Below, piece by piece: positions 35,129-43,859 of a stretch of 64,000 nucleotides of DNA. Each line of letters begins with the position of its first letter. Position 1 is the first letter of the stretch. Below the pieces are notes generated by a model. It had not been told where the DNA came from. It did no database searches and saw only the letters and a program-made list of their open reading frames with translations. The stretch is taken from assembly GCF_035918235.1 (NCBI RefSeq), contig NZ_CP109485.1, positions 2,170,001 to 2,234,000 on the forward strand, written 5' to 3'. This DNA is from Streptomyces sp. NBC_01445. Its GTDB lineage: Bacteria; Actinomycetota; Actinomycetes; Streptomycetales; Streptomycetaceae. The position numbers were made by a program, and so were the translations under genes.

Positions 35129-36361
35129 ATGACCGCCATCTCCGATCATGCCCGGCCGCCGCTACTCGTTGCTCTGCCCGCGCGACCGGAACCGCTGTCC
35201 GTCGAGGGCGGCGGCCCGGGCGCCCTGCTGCGTACGCTGCTGCGCGACGGACCCGCCGCGCGCACGGAACTCGTGACCAGAACCCGGCTCAGCCCGGCCG
35301 CGGTGTCGCGCCACACGGCGGAGCTGATCGGGCTCGGGCTGCTGCGCGAACTGCCGCCGCGTGTAAGCCCGCCGCGCGCCGGGCGGCCGCAGGTGCCGGT
35401 GGCGATCGACCCCGGCCACCACGTCGCCTGCGGGGTACACATCGCCCTGGAACACATGACCTTCGCCGTGGTGGATCTGCTGGGCCGGGTCACGGCGCAG
35501 CGGCGGCTGGCACATCCGGGCGGGCCGCGGCAGGTGCTGGAGCAGATCGGCAGGGTCCTGCCCGGCTTCCTCGGCCGGCACGCGGCGGGGCGCTCGGTGC
35601 TCGGCCTCGGCGTCGTGACCGGTGGTTGGGTCGACGCCGAGCAGGGAACGGTGATCGAGCATGCGCCCCTCGGTTGGCGGGATGTGCCGGTTCGGCGCGT
35701 GCTTGGCGCCACGACCAGGTTGCCGGTGCATGTGGACGGGCACGCGCGGGCGCTGGCACACGCCGAGTTGCTCTTCGGCGCGGGGGCAGGGCGCTCGGAC
35801 CTGGTACAGCTCTTCGTCGGCAATGTGGTGGACGCCGCGATCGCGGCCGGTGGCAGCGTGCTGCGCGGGCGCCGGTCCGGGGCGGGCGATGTGGCCCATC
35901 TGCCGCTGGGCCACATCGGTCAGGCCTGCGGGTGTGGTCGTACCGGCTGTCTGCAGACCGCCGTGTCGGAACTTGCCGTGGCCGAGCGTGCCTTCGAAAC
36001 CGGGGCCATCCCCGCGCCGGACTTCGCTCTGCTCCTCGACCGGGCCCGCCAAGGCCACCACGAGGCGCTGCGGGTGCTGCGCGAGAGGCTGCGCACCGTC
36101 GGGCGTGCGGCAGCGCTGCTGCTCGATGTCCTCAATCCGGAACTGCTGGTGGTCGTCGAGCGCACGGCGCTGACCTTCCCCGAGCTGCTGCCGGACCTGT
36201 ACGAGGAGATTGCCGCACACTCGCATCTGTGCGGCGATCCCGAACGGGCCGTCGTCCCCAGCAGTTTCGGGCCTCACGTGCTGGCGGTCGCGGCCGGATC
36301 GGTCGTGCTCGACGCGGTGTACCGGAGGCCGATGGAGCTGCGCACAGCGCGCTCCGCGTAG
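35129..36361 (+). CDS. ROK family transcriptional regulator 2
   Basis: 410 residues, paralog of regulator 1: shared GLGV(V/A)TG, IEH.PLGWR(D/N)VPVR, SGAG(D/S)VAHLPLG and Zn motif CGCGRTGCLQ. Winged helix at ~40-85 (LRTLLRDGPAARTELVTRTR, LSPAAVSRHTAELI). VDGHARALAHAE lacks the catalytic Asp. ATG at 35129 has GAGGGAG just upstream. It faces the TauD-type genes, so the two ROK proteins probably divide or co-control the sulfur island. Confidence 0.87.
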   Translation: MTAISDHARPPLLVALPARPEPLSVEGGGPGALLRTLLRDGPAARTELVTRTRLSPAAVSRHTAELIGLGLLRELPPRVSPPRAGRPQVPVAIDPGHHVACGVHIALEHMTFAVVDLLGRVTAQRRLAHPGGPRQVLEQIGRVLPGFLGRHAAGRSVLGLGVVTGGWVDAEQGTVIEHAPLGWRDVPVRRVLGATTRLPVHVDGHARALAHAELLFGAGAGRSDLVQLFVGNVVDAAIAAGGSVLRGRRSGAGDVAHLPLGHIGQACGCGRTGCLQTAVSELAVAERAFETGAIPAPDFALLLDRARQGHHEALRVLRERLRTVGRAAALLLDVLNPELLVVVERTALTFPELLPDLYEEIAAHSHLCGDPERAVVPSSFGPHVLAVAAGSVVLDAVYRRPMELRTARSA

Positions 36362-36797
36362 CGCCGGCGAGCTGTGCCGGCGCCCGGTCGCCGCATGCCG
36401 CTCGCCCGCGACGGCCCGTGCTTTCACAGTGGCGGGCAGATCCCCGGACCGGCACGGCCCGCCCCACCCGCAGTCCGTTTCTTCCACGGCGTCGCAAATT
36501 ATTGTCGCCCCGTCAGCCAGCGCGGAGAATCGCCCTATGGATGCGACAGGGAGGGCCACGGCGCGTGACGCCGCCGGACGGGAGACGGTCAACGCCTTCC
36601 GCGCCCACCACTTCGCCGGACTGGGCTGTAGTCGGCCCGCCGGCCACGCGCGCTGAGCCGAGCGCCACCGACGCGTCGTCCGTCTCCTGGTTGCTGCTTC
36701 CCTTCCCCGCCCCGTAGAGGGCTGCCTTCCTCGTACACCTCGGTACACCTTCACCAGTCAACGCATCTGCGCATGCGCACATTGGAGCTGCCCTGCC
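36362..36797. other. Intergenic upstream of the dioxygenase genes
   Basis: 436 bp with no supported gene. An A/T-rich patch at ~36495-36505 (CAAATTATTG) could belong to the promoter of the TauD-type gene. No repeat or hairpin stood out. Confidence 0.35.
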
Positions 36798-37742
36798 ATG
36801 TCTGCACCCACCCAGACCGTCCTCGACATCGTCAAGGTCGCCGGAAACATCGGCGCCGAGATACACGGCGTCGACCTCGCCTCCGACCTGCCGGACGACA
36901 CCGTCGCGGCAATTCGCGCCGCCCTCCTGGAGCACAAGGTCGTCTTCTTCCGCGGTCAGGACCTCGACGAGGCGAGCCATGAGCGCTTCGCCCGCGGCTT
37001 CGGCACCCCCACCACCGCGCACCCGACCGTCCCCGCCCTGGAGGGTGCCCCGGCCGTTCTCGACCTGGACTACGGAAAGACCACATCCCGGGCCAACCAC
37101 TGGCACACGGACGTCACATTCGTGCAGCGTCCGCCGCTGGGATCCATCCTGCGCGCGGTGACCATCCCGCCCTATGGCGGCGACACCGTGTGGGCCAACA
37201 CGGCCACGGCGTACGCAAATCTGCCGGAGGAGCTGCGTGCGCTCGCCGACCAGCTGTGGGTGGTGCACTCAAACCAGTACGACTACGCGGCCTACAAGCC
37301 GGCGGACGACACGGAGGCGGCCAAGCGCCACCGTGCCGTCTTCACGTCGGTCGCGTACGAGACCGAGCACCCGGTGGTACGTGTGCACCCCGAGAGCGGT
37401 GAACGGGTGCTGGTGCTCGGCGGTTTCGCGCGCCGGTTCGTGGGCTGGTCCGCGGAGGACTCGCGCGAGTTGCTGCGGTTGTTCCAGTCGTACGTGACAG
37501 AGCTGGAGAACACCGTACGGTGGCGCTGGGCCCCTGGCGATGTCGCCTTCTGGGACAACCGCGCCACGCAGCACTACGCGGTGGCCGACTACGGCACTCT
37601 CCCCCGCCGCGTACAGCGGATCACGCTCGCCGGTGATGTCCCGGTGTCGGTGAACGGCACCCACAGCAGGGCCGTCACCGGTGACGACACCACGTACAAC
37701 ACCGCCCTCGCCCTGCCCGATGACGGAGGCGGTAATGCATAG
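36798..37742 (+). CDS. TauD/AtsK-family Fe(II)/2-oxoglutarate dioxygenase (copy 1)
   Basis: 314 residues. Iron-binding facial triad H103-x-D105 in NHWHTDVTF and a distal His in FWDNRATQHYAV; the 2-oxoglutarate Arg is in RRVQRITLAGD. RGQDLDEASHERFARGFG at the N-terminus is standard for the family, which releases sulfite from taurine or sulfate from alkyl sulfates. NRATQHYAV with GGDTVWANT is closest to alkyl-sulfatase-type members. It is first of a former three-gene set with a decayed binding protein and a second dioxygenase. Confidence 0.9.
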   Translation: MSAPTQTVLDIVKVAGNIGAEIHGVDLASDLPDDTVAAIRAALLEHKVVFFRGQDLDEASHERFARGFGTPTTAHPTVPALEGAPAVLDLDYGKTTSRANHWHTDVTFVQRPPLGSILRAVTIPPYGGDTVWANTATAYANLPEELRALADQLWVVHSNQYDYAAYKPADDTEAAKRHRAVFTSVAYETEHPVVRVHPESGERVLVLGGFARRFVGWSAEDSRELLRLFQSYVTELENTVRWRWAPGDVAFWDNRATQHYAVADYGTLPRRVQRITLAGDVPVSVNGTHSRAVTGDDTTYNTALALPDDGGGNA

Positions 37743-37756
37743 GCCTAGGAGAGAGC

Positions 37757-38460
37757 TCGTCGCCCCCTGGCGCTCGGGCTGCACCTGCCGGTCGCCACGG
37801 CCGGTGGAGGGGACACCACCGCGGCTACGTCGTCGGACGGCGGCGGCAGTCGGGGCAAGGTGACGCTCCGGTCGGCGACCAAGGGAAGAGTCCGCTGACC
37901 GCTCTCGAGGTGTCCGGCGGCGAGCGCGGCAGGTGAAGAACCTGCCGTACAAGGTGCTGTTCCACATCGACAGTGGGCCGGCAACGTTCTCGAGTCCGGG
38001 ACGGTCGACGCCGCCACGACCTCCGAGGAGACCCGCGCCAAGTACCTGCAGGACATCCCGACGCCGTCCAGGTCATCAACGGCTGTGCGGTGTCGCCGGG
38101 TTACAGCTTCCGGCTGGCCACCGACAAGGCGGTGGCCGACCCGGCCAAGCGCGAGGCGCTGCTGGACTTCACCGCACCTCTGGTGAAGGCCAACGCGTAG
38201 GTCCTCTCCCAGCCGGACGCGTGGGACGACGCCTCCTACGTCTCGCAAGCAGACGCCCCTGGGCAAGCAGGTCTTCCAGACCACGGGCACGACCGCCTAC
38301 GTCCCCATCGACGACGGCGTCGTCGCGCCCCAGAAGAAGCACGCCGACCTCTACACCGAGATCGGCCGGATTCCGCAGAAGGCCGACCTCTCCAAGCAGT
38401 TCGACCCCTCCGTCACCAACGACTTCAACGCAGAGCTCGCCGCAGCACAGAAGGGCTGAC
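37757..38460 (+). pseudogene. Decayed SsuA-type substrate-binding lipoprotein gene
   Basis: Pieces in all three frames follow the order of a sulfonate-binding protein: a Gly/Thr/Ser-rich mature start (GGGDTTAATSSDGGG), KVTLRS, VKNLPYKVLFHIDSGPATF, VQVINGCAVSPGYSFRLATD through ALLDFTAPLVKANA, a stop at ~38198, then KQTPLGKQVFQTTGTTAYVP to a normal C-terminus NDFNAELAAAQKG. Several frameshifts and a stop show it is dead, though decay is recent enough to read. Confidence 0.75.
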
Positions 38461-38464
38461 CACC

Positions 38465-39445
38465 ATGACCTCGACCATCTCGTCGAAGCCGACGACCTCC
38501 ACCGCGACCGCACGCCCCGCCTCCGGCCACACCGGCGCCGACATCTCCGGCGTCGACATCTCCAAGCCCCTCACCGACGGCGACCTGGCCGTCATCAAGG
38601 AGGCGCTACACCGCTGGAAGGTCGTCTTCTTCCGCGGCCAGGACCTCGACCACGCCTCGCAGATCGCCTTCGCCCGGCAGTTCGGCGACCTGACCTATGC
38701 CCACCCGCACGACGACACCCCGCCGGAGGACCACCCCGAGATCTTCACCATCGACCCGCGCCGCTACGAGGAGCGCTACGGCAAGGGGTTCCGCGAGGCC
38801 ACGAAGAAGCGCCGCTACAGCTACTTCTCCGGCTGGCACACCGATGTCACCGCTTCCGTCAACCCGCCCGCCGGATCGATCCTGCGCGCCGAAACCGTCC
38901 CCGAGTTCGGCGGCGACACCCAGTGGACCAACCTGGTCGCCGCGTACGAAGGCCTGTCCGCCCCGGTACGTGCATTCGTCGACACGCTGCGCGCCGAGCA
39001 CCGCTACGGCGGCGCCGAGAAGCCCACCGACGACAGCGCCTACGCCCGCCGCGTGAACGACAACCTGCTCGTCGCCGTCCACCCGGTGGTCCGCGTCCAC
39101 CCCGAGACCGGGGAGCGCGCGCTCTTCGTCAACCCCGGCTTCACCAGCCACATCGTGGACGTGACCCCGAGCGAGAGCCGCACCATCCTCAACCTGCTCT
39201 ACGAGGAGATCACTCGCCCCGAGTACACCGTCCGCTTCCGCTGGGAGCCGGGCAGTGTCGCCTTCTGGGACAACCGGGCCACCGCCCACCTCGCCCCGCG
39301 CGACATCGAGCACCTGAACGTCGAGCGCCGTCTGCACCGCGTCACGTTGATCGGTGAACTCCCGGTCGGCCCCGACGGGCAGGAGTCCGAACTGGTTGCG
39401 GGCAAGCCGTTCACCGCCGAACACCGGGTGGTCGTCGCTACCTGA
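38465..39445 (+). CDS. TauD/AtsK-family Fe(II)/2-oxoglutarate dioxygenase (copy 2)
   Basis: 326 residues. H125-x-D127 in GWHTDVTAS, distal His in FWDNRATAHLAP, Arg in RLHRVTLIGELP. It differs from copy 1 by an insertion (DPRRYEERYGKGFREATKKR) before the iron site, which may shape the substrate pocket. It follows the pseudogene directly (4 bp), with AGAAGGG 9 nt before the ATG, so it may depend on transcription from 36.8 kb. Confidence 0.9.
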   Translation: MTSTISSKPTTSTATARPASGHTGADISGVDISKPLTDGDLAVIKEALHRWKVVFFRGQDLDHASQIAFARQFGDLTYAHPHDDTPPEDHPEIFTIDPRRYEERYGKGFREATKKRRYSYFSGWHTDVTASVNPPAGSILRAETVPEFGGDTQWTNLVAAYEGLSAPVRAFVDTLRAEHRYGGAEKPTDDSAYARRVNDNLLVAVHPVVRVHPETGERALFVNPGFTSHIVDVTPSESRTILNLLYEEITRPEYTVRFRWEPGSVAFWDNRATAHLAPRDIEHLNVERRLHRVTLIGELPVGPDGQESELVAGKPFTAEHRVVVAT

Positions 39446-39650
39446 GGCGCTGCCGACCGAGGTCGCCGCGCCGTCCTCCGCAGAGGGCGGCTCGGCACCG
39501 CAGCCGCATCCGTCGGAACTGGTCGACGTGGCCGAACTGCAGCCTGCCGAACCGGTTGTTGATGCGGCAGGCCATGTTGTGCCCGGGAGCGGCCTGCCAA
39601 GGTAGCGACAGGGCCTCTGTACCTGTCCCACCAACCACTGCCCGATTAGG

Positions 39651-40110
39651 TTGGAGCATTTCAGCCGCCACGAGAAGCCGCAAAGGCCCCTCAGAGCCCG
39701 CGCCATGTACCTCATCCGCGATCGGGCCGCGAGATCCCCTGTTCTCTTCGACCAGATCCTGTGCGACGCCGGCATCCAGACCGTGCTCACCGGCGTCCGG
39801 ACACCACGTATGAACGCCATCATCGAGCGCTGGGTCCAGACCTGCCGCCACGAACTCCTGGACCGCACCTTGATCTGGAACGAGCACCACCTGCGGCACG
39901 CCCTTCGCCAGTTCGAACTGCATCACAACGCTCACCGGCCCCATCAAGCGAGGAACCAGGCGGCGCCACTGCGCACGGTCCCCGAACCGATCACCGATCC
40001 CGAACAAATCACCCGTCTCGACATACGCCGACAAGACCAGCTCGGCGGCGTGATCCACGAGTACCGGAACGCCGCCTGACCTGGACGGATGAAATATTCG
40101 GCAGCCGCAG
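39651..40110 (+). pseudogene. 3' half of an rve-type transposase plus IS right end
   Basis: Codes MYLIRDRAARSPVLFDQI, then CDAGIQTVLTGVRTPRMNAI, IIERWVQTCRHELLDRTLIW and a family end VIHEYRNAA (stop 40079). The DNA-binding part and first catalytic Asp are missing. CGGATGA...TCGGCA...CGCAG at 40086-40110 matches the right ends of the complete IS copies at 57012 and 62122. The 205 bp before it (39446-39650) hold nothing recognisable. Confidence 0.7.
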
Positions 40111-40220
40111 CGCTCCGGGGACGACCAGCATTCTCGATAGCGTGACCATCCGCTGCATGGGCTGTTCATGTGTCCGGCTGGTCCGTGCGACGGCTTCCGA
40201 CGGAGAGTGATGAGGCGGCA

Positions 40221-40628
40221 ATGAGTGAACTGACGAAGCCCGAGGTCGACGTTCCGGAGGGTGACGCTCCTACCGAGCTGACCATCCGGGACCTGGTCGT
40301 CGGGGACGGGACTGAGGTGAAGCCGGGCATGGTGGTCAGGGTCCACTATGTCGGGGTGACCTTCGAGTCCGGGAAGGAGTTCGATGCCTCCTGGGACCGG
40401 GGCCAGCCGTTCAAGTTCGCCCTGGGCAGTGGCAAGGTCATCAAGGGCTGGGACCGGGGGGTGAGGGGGATGAAGGTCGGCGGTCGGCGCGAGATCATCG
40501 TTCCCCCGCGTCTCGGCTACGGCAATCAGTCGCCCTCACCGTTGATCCCGCCGGGCTCGACCCTGGTCTTCGTGGTGGACCTGCTGGACTCGTATTCCAG
40601 CACAACCGGGTGGAGCAACGCCTGGTGA
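40221..40628 (+). CDS. FKBP-type peptidyl-prolyl cis-trans isomerase
   Basis: 135 residues, one FKBP domain: VRVHYVGVTFESGKEFDASW, KVIKGWDRGVRGMKVGGRRE, PPRLGYGNQSP and IPPGSTLVFVVDLLD, which contain the usual active-site aromatic residues (Y, F, D, W, Y, F). No signal peptide, so it is cytoplasmic. The end (SYSSTTGWSNAW) is not family-like and may come from readthrough into flanking IS debris. ATG at 40221 follows GAGG. It stands alone between transposase remnants. Confidence 0.9.
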   Translation: MSELTKPEVDVPEGDAPTELTIRDLVVGDGTEVKPGMVVRVHYVGVTFESGKEFDASWDRGQPFKFALGSGKVIKGWDRGVRGMKVGGRREIIVPPRLGYGNQSPSPLIPPGSTLVFVVDLLDSYSSTTGWSNAW

Positions 40629-40657
40629 CCCTGGCCGCTCCTCCCCTACGACGTGCC

Positions 40658-40890
40658 TCAGTTTGAGGTGTGGTGAAGGACGACGACGGCCTTCACGATG
40701 TCGGTGATCCGGTTGGTGCTGCAGCGGAGCTTCCGCAGGAGACGCCAGCCCTTCAGGGTGGCCGTGGCCTGTTCACCGAGGCAGCTGATCTCGGCATGCG
40801 CACTGTTATGCCGCCGCTCCGACCGCTTGAGGTGACGGCGTCGAAACGGTACTCGGAACGGTCTGCCAGCGCCCTGGTAGGCCGTGATGC
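40658..40890 (-). pseudogene. IS5-type transposase, C-terminal fragment
   Basis: The minus strand reads YQGAGRPFRVPFRRRH, then AHAEISCLGEQATATLKGWR and LLRKLRCSTNRITDIVKAVV before the stop. This is the C-terminal end of IS5-group DDE transposases. The upstream part is replaced by a perfect inverted repeat at 40892-40957. Confidence 0.65.
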
Positions 40891-40891
40891 T

Positions 40892-40957
40892 TCTACCTTT
40901 GATCTTGGCCAGTGCTCCGCCGTTTACGGCGGAGCACTGGCCAAGATCAAAGGTAGA
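40892..40957. repeat. Perfect 32-bp inverted repeat with 2-nt loop
   Basis: 40892-40923 and 40926-40957 are exact reverse complements separated only by TT. No mismatch in 32 bp. It borders a truncated IS5 transposase. Confidence 0.95.
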
Positions 40958-40969
40958 CATGGCCGAGGC

Positions 40970-40992
40970 GGGGCTGGCATAACGTCAGCCCC
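40970..40992. terminator. Short hairpin (7-bp GC stem)
   Basis: GGGGCTG (40970-40976) pairs with CAGCCCC (40986-40992) across a 9-nt loop. No T-run follows, so terminator function is uncertain. Confidence 0.3.
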
Positions 40993-41169
40993 ACACCTTG
41001 GGTGAACGGACCGCTGGCTACTTCGGGCCGGGCATGAGCTTCTCCGCCTGCTCATGCGACAGAAAGAGGACGGCGCAGGCCCTGGGTCGACCTGAAGGGT
41101 GTCTTTATTCCACGCGTGTGTTGACCTGGAGTTTTGGCTGACGCTGTGGGCTGGGCGTGATCGTCGGTT

Positions 41170-41935
41170 GTGGCTCCGCGACTGCTCTGCATGATCTTCT
41201 GTCGGATGCTCGGCTGGCTTGTCCTCTACGGCCGGTCCAACCGGTCAAAGGAGATAGAGATACTCGTCCTCCGGCACGAGGTCACGGTGCTGCGCCGCCA
41301 CACCCCGCGCGCCCGCCTGTCGTGGGCCGACCGCGCGATCTTGTCCGCCCTGGCCCGAAGCCTGCCTGCCCTGCTCCGCCGCCATCGACTGGTCACCCCC
41401 GGCACGATTCTGGCCTGGCACCGCCGCCTGGTACGCCGCAAGTGGCGACAGCAACCGGCCAAGTCGGGCCGACTGCCGCTGGCCGAGGAACTCACCGCAC
41501 TCATCCTCCGTCTGGCCCACGACAACCCAACCTGGGGTTACGTCCGGGTCCAGGGAGAACTGCGCAGCCTGGGCCACCGCGTCGCCGCCGCGAGCATCCG
41601 CCGAGTGCTACGCCGCAACAAGATCCCACCCGCGCGACCGAGCCACCTGGCGTGCGTTCCTGCACACGCAGGCCGACACCTTGCTGACGACCGACTTCTT
41701 CCACGTCGACTGCGCGATCACCCTGAAGCGCCTGTACGTCTTCTTCGTGATGGAGGTCGGCACCAGGACCGTCCACGTCCTTGCCGTTACCACGCATCCC
41801 ACCGGCGACTGGGTCACCCAGGCCCGCAACCTTCTCCTCCAACTCGGGTACCGCGCCCACCCGTTTCGCTTCCTGATCAGGGACCACGACGCCAAGTTCA
41901 CCCAGGCCTTCGACGCGGTGTTCGCCGACAACGGT
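41170..41935 (+). pseudogene. rve-type transposase, frameshifted and 3'-truncated
   Basis: First frame: [57 protein letters not shown]. Near 41640 the frame shifts and continues [20 protein letters not shown] to [20 protein letters not shown], containing two catalytic Asp residues. The region with the catalytic Glu is gone, replaced by an unrelated fragment after ~41935. Confidence 0.75.
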
Positions 41936-41937
41936 GG

Positions 41938-42118
41938 TCTGCTGGGCAGCGAGAGCACTCGCATGCCATCGACCACCACGCCCACGGCGAGCAGAACGCC
42001 GCCATCGGTGCCTACATCCGTTGGCGCGACTCCCGTGCCGAGCCCAAGACCAACTTCGCGCCGGCGCCCCGATCCGCCATGTCCCGATTACCCGGCCAAG
42101 GCTGTACGAGAGGCCATT
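41938..42118 (+). pseudogene. IS630-like transposase C-terminal fragment
   Basis: Reads [20 protein letters not shown] then KTNFAP in one frame and DYPAKAV in another, the end of a different transposase type. It is joined directly to the rve-type remnant, so two broken elements are fused here. Confidence 0.45.
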
Positions 42119-42168
42119 AGCAGGCCGCGAACGAGCTCCGCCGTCGGCGTATTGATCGCTCCCATCTC

Positions 42169-42969
42169 CTACGGCCCGCGGCCGAAGAAGCCGGACTTCA
42201 GGTCACCGATGACGGCGTCGAGTGGATGCCCACTCACGATGAACGGTCCGCTCCAGGGCGCGCTGAGTGCGAAGAGCAGTGCCAGGCTCAGCCCGACCAC
42301 ACTCGCAACGCCCACGACGAGCAGTGACGTTCGCAGGCTGCTGCGGAAGATCAGTGCGCCGGCGTTCACGATCAAGGCCAGTCCGCTGACCACAAGCGTG
42401 ACGACGTAGAGCGCGGGAACGTCGCGCGAGGCGGCCGCAATCCGGGCGCGACGACTACTGGTGACGCTGTCCAGGGACACCAGCAGCTCCGTGCTAGCCG
42501 GGGTTCCCAGCTCTGGCCGGGCCGCCTCGGCGCGCACGCTCCGCTCCAGTCGTGCGATCGCGCGAGCGGTGGCCGGGTCGTCACCGGACGCCGCTGCCGC
42601 ACCCTCCCATTCTCTGACACGCGCGGTCTGCAGGTAATCCAGCAGTGCCGCATGGATCGGCTCCGACTGGACTCGCGGACTTGTCGCCGCCCACCCCAGG
42701 CGGGAGGCTGCGGCCGCCTCGTCGCTCACCAACCCCTCTGCTGCGCGCAGGTAACTGGCCTCGCTGGCCAGTGTGAGTGCCGCAAAGATCGCGAAGGCAG
42801 CGCCGAGTGTAGGCATCAGGGGTGTAGCGATCTGCGGCACCCTGGCCTGTTCCCCGACCGGTACGAGCGCCCGGACGCCGACCCGTGCGACGGCCGCGAC
42901 CAGTAGGGCAAGGAAGAGCCAGCCCACAACCAGCACTGCCGCCGGCAGCGAGGTAAACCAGTTCACCAC
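42169..42969 (-). CDS. DUF4239 (bestrophin-like) membrane protein
   Basis: 266 residues: N-terminal TM ([20 protein letters not shown]), a second TM ([19 protein letters not shown]), a long helical cytoplasmic part ([20 protein letters not shown] ... [15 protein letters not shown]), then paired C-terminal TMs and the end [16 protein letters not shown]. This layout is that of DUF4239 proteins; function unknown. Divergent from nothing obvious and downstream of IS debris. Confidence 0.7.
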   Translation of the reverse strand: MVNWFTSLPAAVLVVGWLFLALLVAAVARVGVRALVPVGEQARVPQIATPLMPTLGAAFAIFAALTLASEASYLRAAEGLVSDEAAAASRLGWAATSPRVQSEPIHAALLDYLQTARVREWEGAAAASGDDPATARAIARLERSVRAEAARPELGTPASTELLVSLDSVTSSRRARIAAASRDVPALYVVTLVVSGLALIVNAGALIFRSSLRTSLLVVGVASVVGLSLALLFALSAPWSGPFIVSGHPLDAVIGDLKSGFFGRGP

Positions 42970-43371
42970 ATCACCTAAGCGTTCCCACGAGCGTCACACG
43001 GCGGCGAAACATCGGCCCCGCGACCTGGAGCTCCTCGTCGATCACCTTCAACGAACGCTCCATCATCACAGGTCGAAGGCCTCCCATGCTCGCGACGCCC
43101 GGTACAGCACCTCGCTTCGTTGGCCATCAGCCGAATACGGCCCGGTACCAGGACCACCAGGCTATGCGGCCGCCATGCGATGCACCGCACCGCACCGGAC
43201 GCCGCTCGTTGTCCGCCAAAGGTTGCGAGACGCGCCAGTGGGAGGGGAGCGTCCTGCTGAGGCGATCAGGCCTAGATTCTGGGGAAATCCGTGGCCCAGG
43301 CACCCGGAGGGGGCTGCAGTCGTATTGCGGCGCCGACACCTGCTCGCGCCGCCGCGTGCGTCACAGAAGCG
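42970..43371. other. Intergenic, no gene recognised
   Basis: 402 bp upstream of the DUF4239 gene; no domain, repeat or clear promoter boxes seen. Confidence 0.35.
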
Positions 43372-43560
43372 CTGACTGCTCCAACGTGGCGTAGTAGTTG
43401 GCCACTTCGGTGAGGTAGGCGGGCTCGGTGGTCTGGCTGTCGAGGGTGAAGCGGGGCGCGGCCTTGATCTCGTCCCTGGTGTGAGTGACCGTCACGGTCT
43501 GGGCACCCGTGTCGATGGCGACAACGATGTGCTCCTCCACGCACTTCGGGAATGGCTCGA
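43372..43560 (-). pseudogene. PRC-barrel-like C-terminal fragment
   Basis: The minus strand reads FEPFPKCVEEHIVVAIDTGA, then VTVTHTRDEIKAAPRFTLDS and EVANYYATLEQSALL before a stop. The pattern T..EI..AP.F followed by a tail with YY resembles the end of actinobacterial PRC-barrel proteins. The preceding in-frame sequence is an Arg/Gly/Pro-rich stretch with no start or ribosome-binding site, so I treat it as a remnant. The following 43561-43859 gap holds one hairpin. Confidence 0.4.
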
Positions 43561-43688
43561 AGCGAACCCGACCAGAACGCCCGCCGCCCCCACGGGCCCT
43601 ACCGTCGCCTCGGACTGATGGAGGATCTGGCCACGGTGCAGGGGGACCAGCGAGGCCACCGCGAGAAGGGGCGGCGGCCGTAACCGCC

Positions 43689-43730
43689 CGCGAACGAGTC
43701 CCTGCCCGGATGGTCGGGGACTCGTTCGCG
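43689..43730. terminator. Hairpin downstream of the GH43/sulfatase operon
   Basis: A perfect 14-bp stem (CGCGAACGAGTCCC at 43689-43702 with its complement at 43717-43730) and 14-nt loop, 130 bp beyond the GH43-like stop. No T-run, as is common for Streptomyces terminators. Confidence 0.5.
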
Positions 43731-43859
43731 CACGACTCGACGTCGTCACCTGGCCCAGGGCCGCCCTGTCGGTTTCACCGGATCCGCAGGCGCCCAGGAA
43801 AGAGCTTGTGCGTGCTCGGTGACGCCGGCGCGACGGGGCATGCAGGTCGGTCTGGAACT

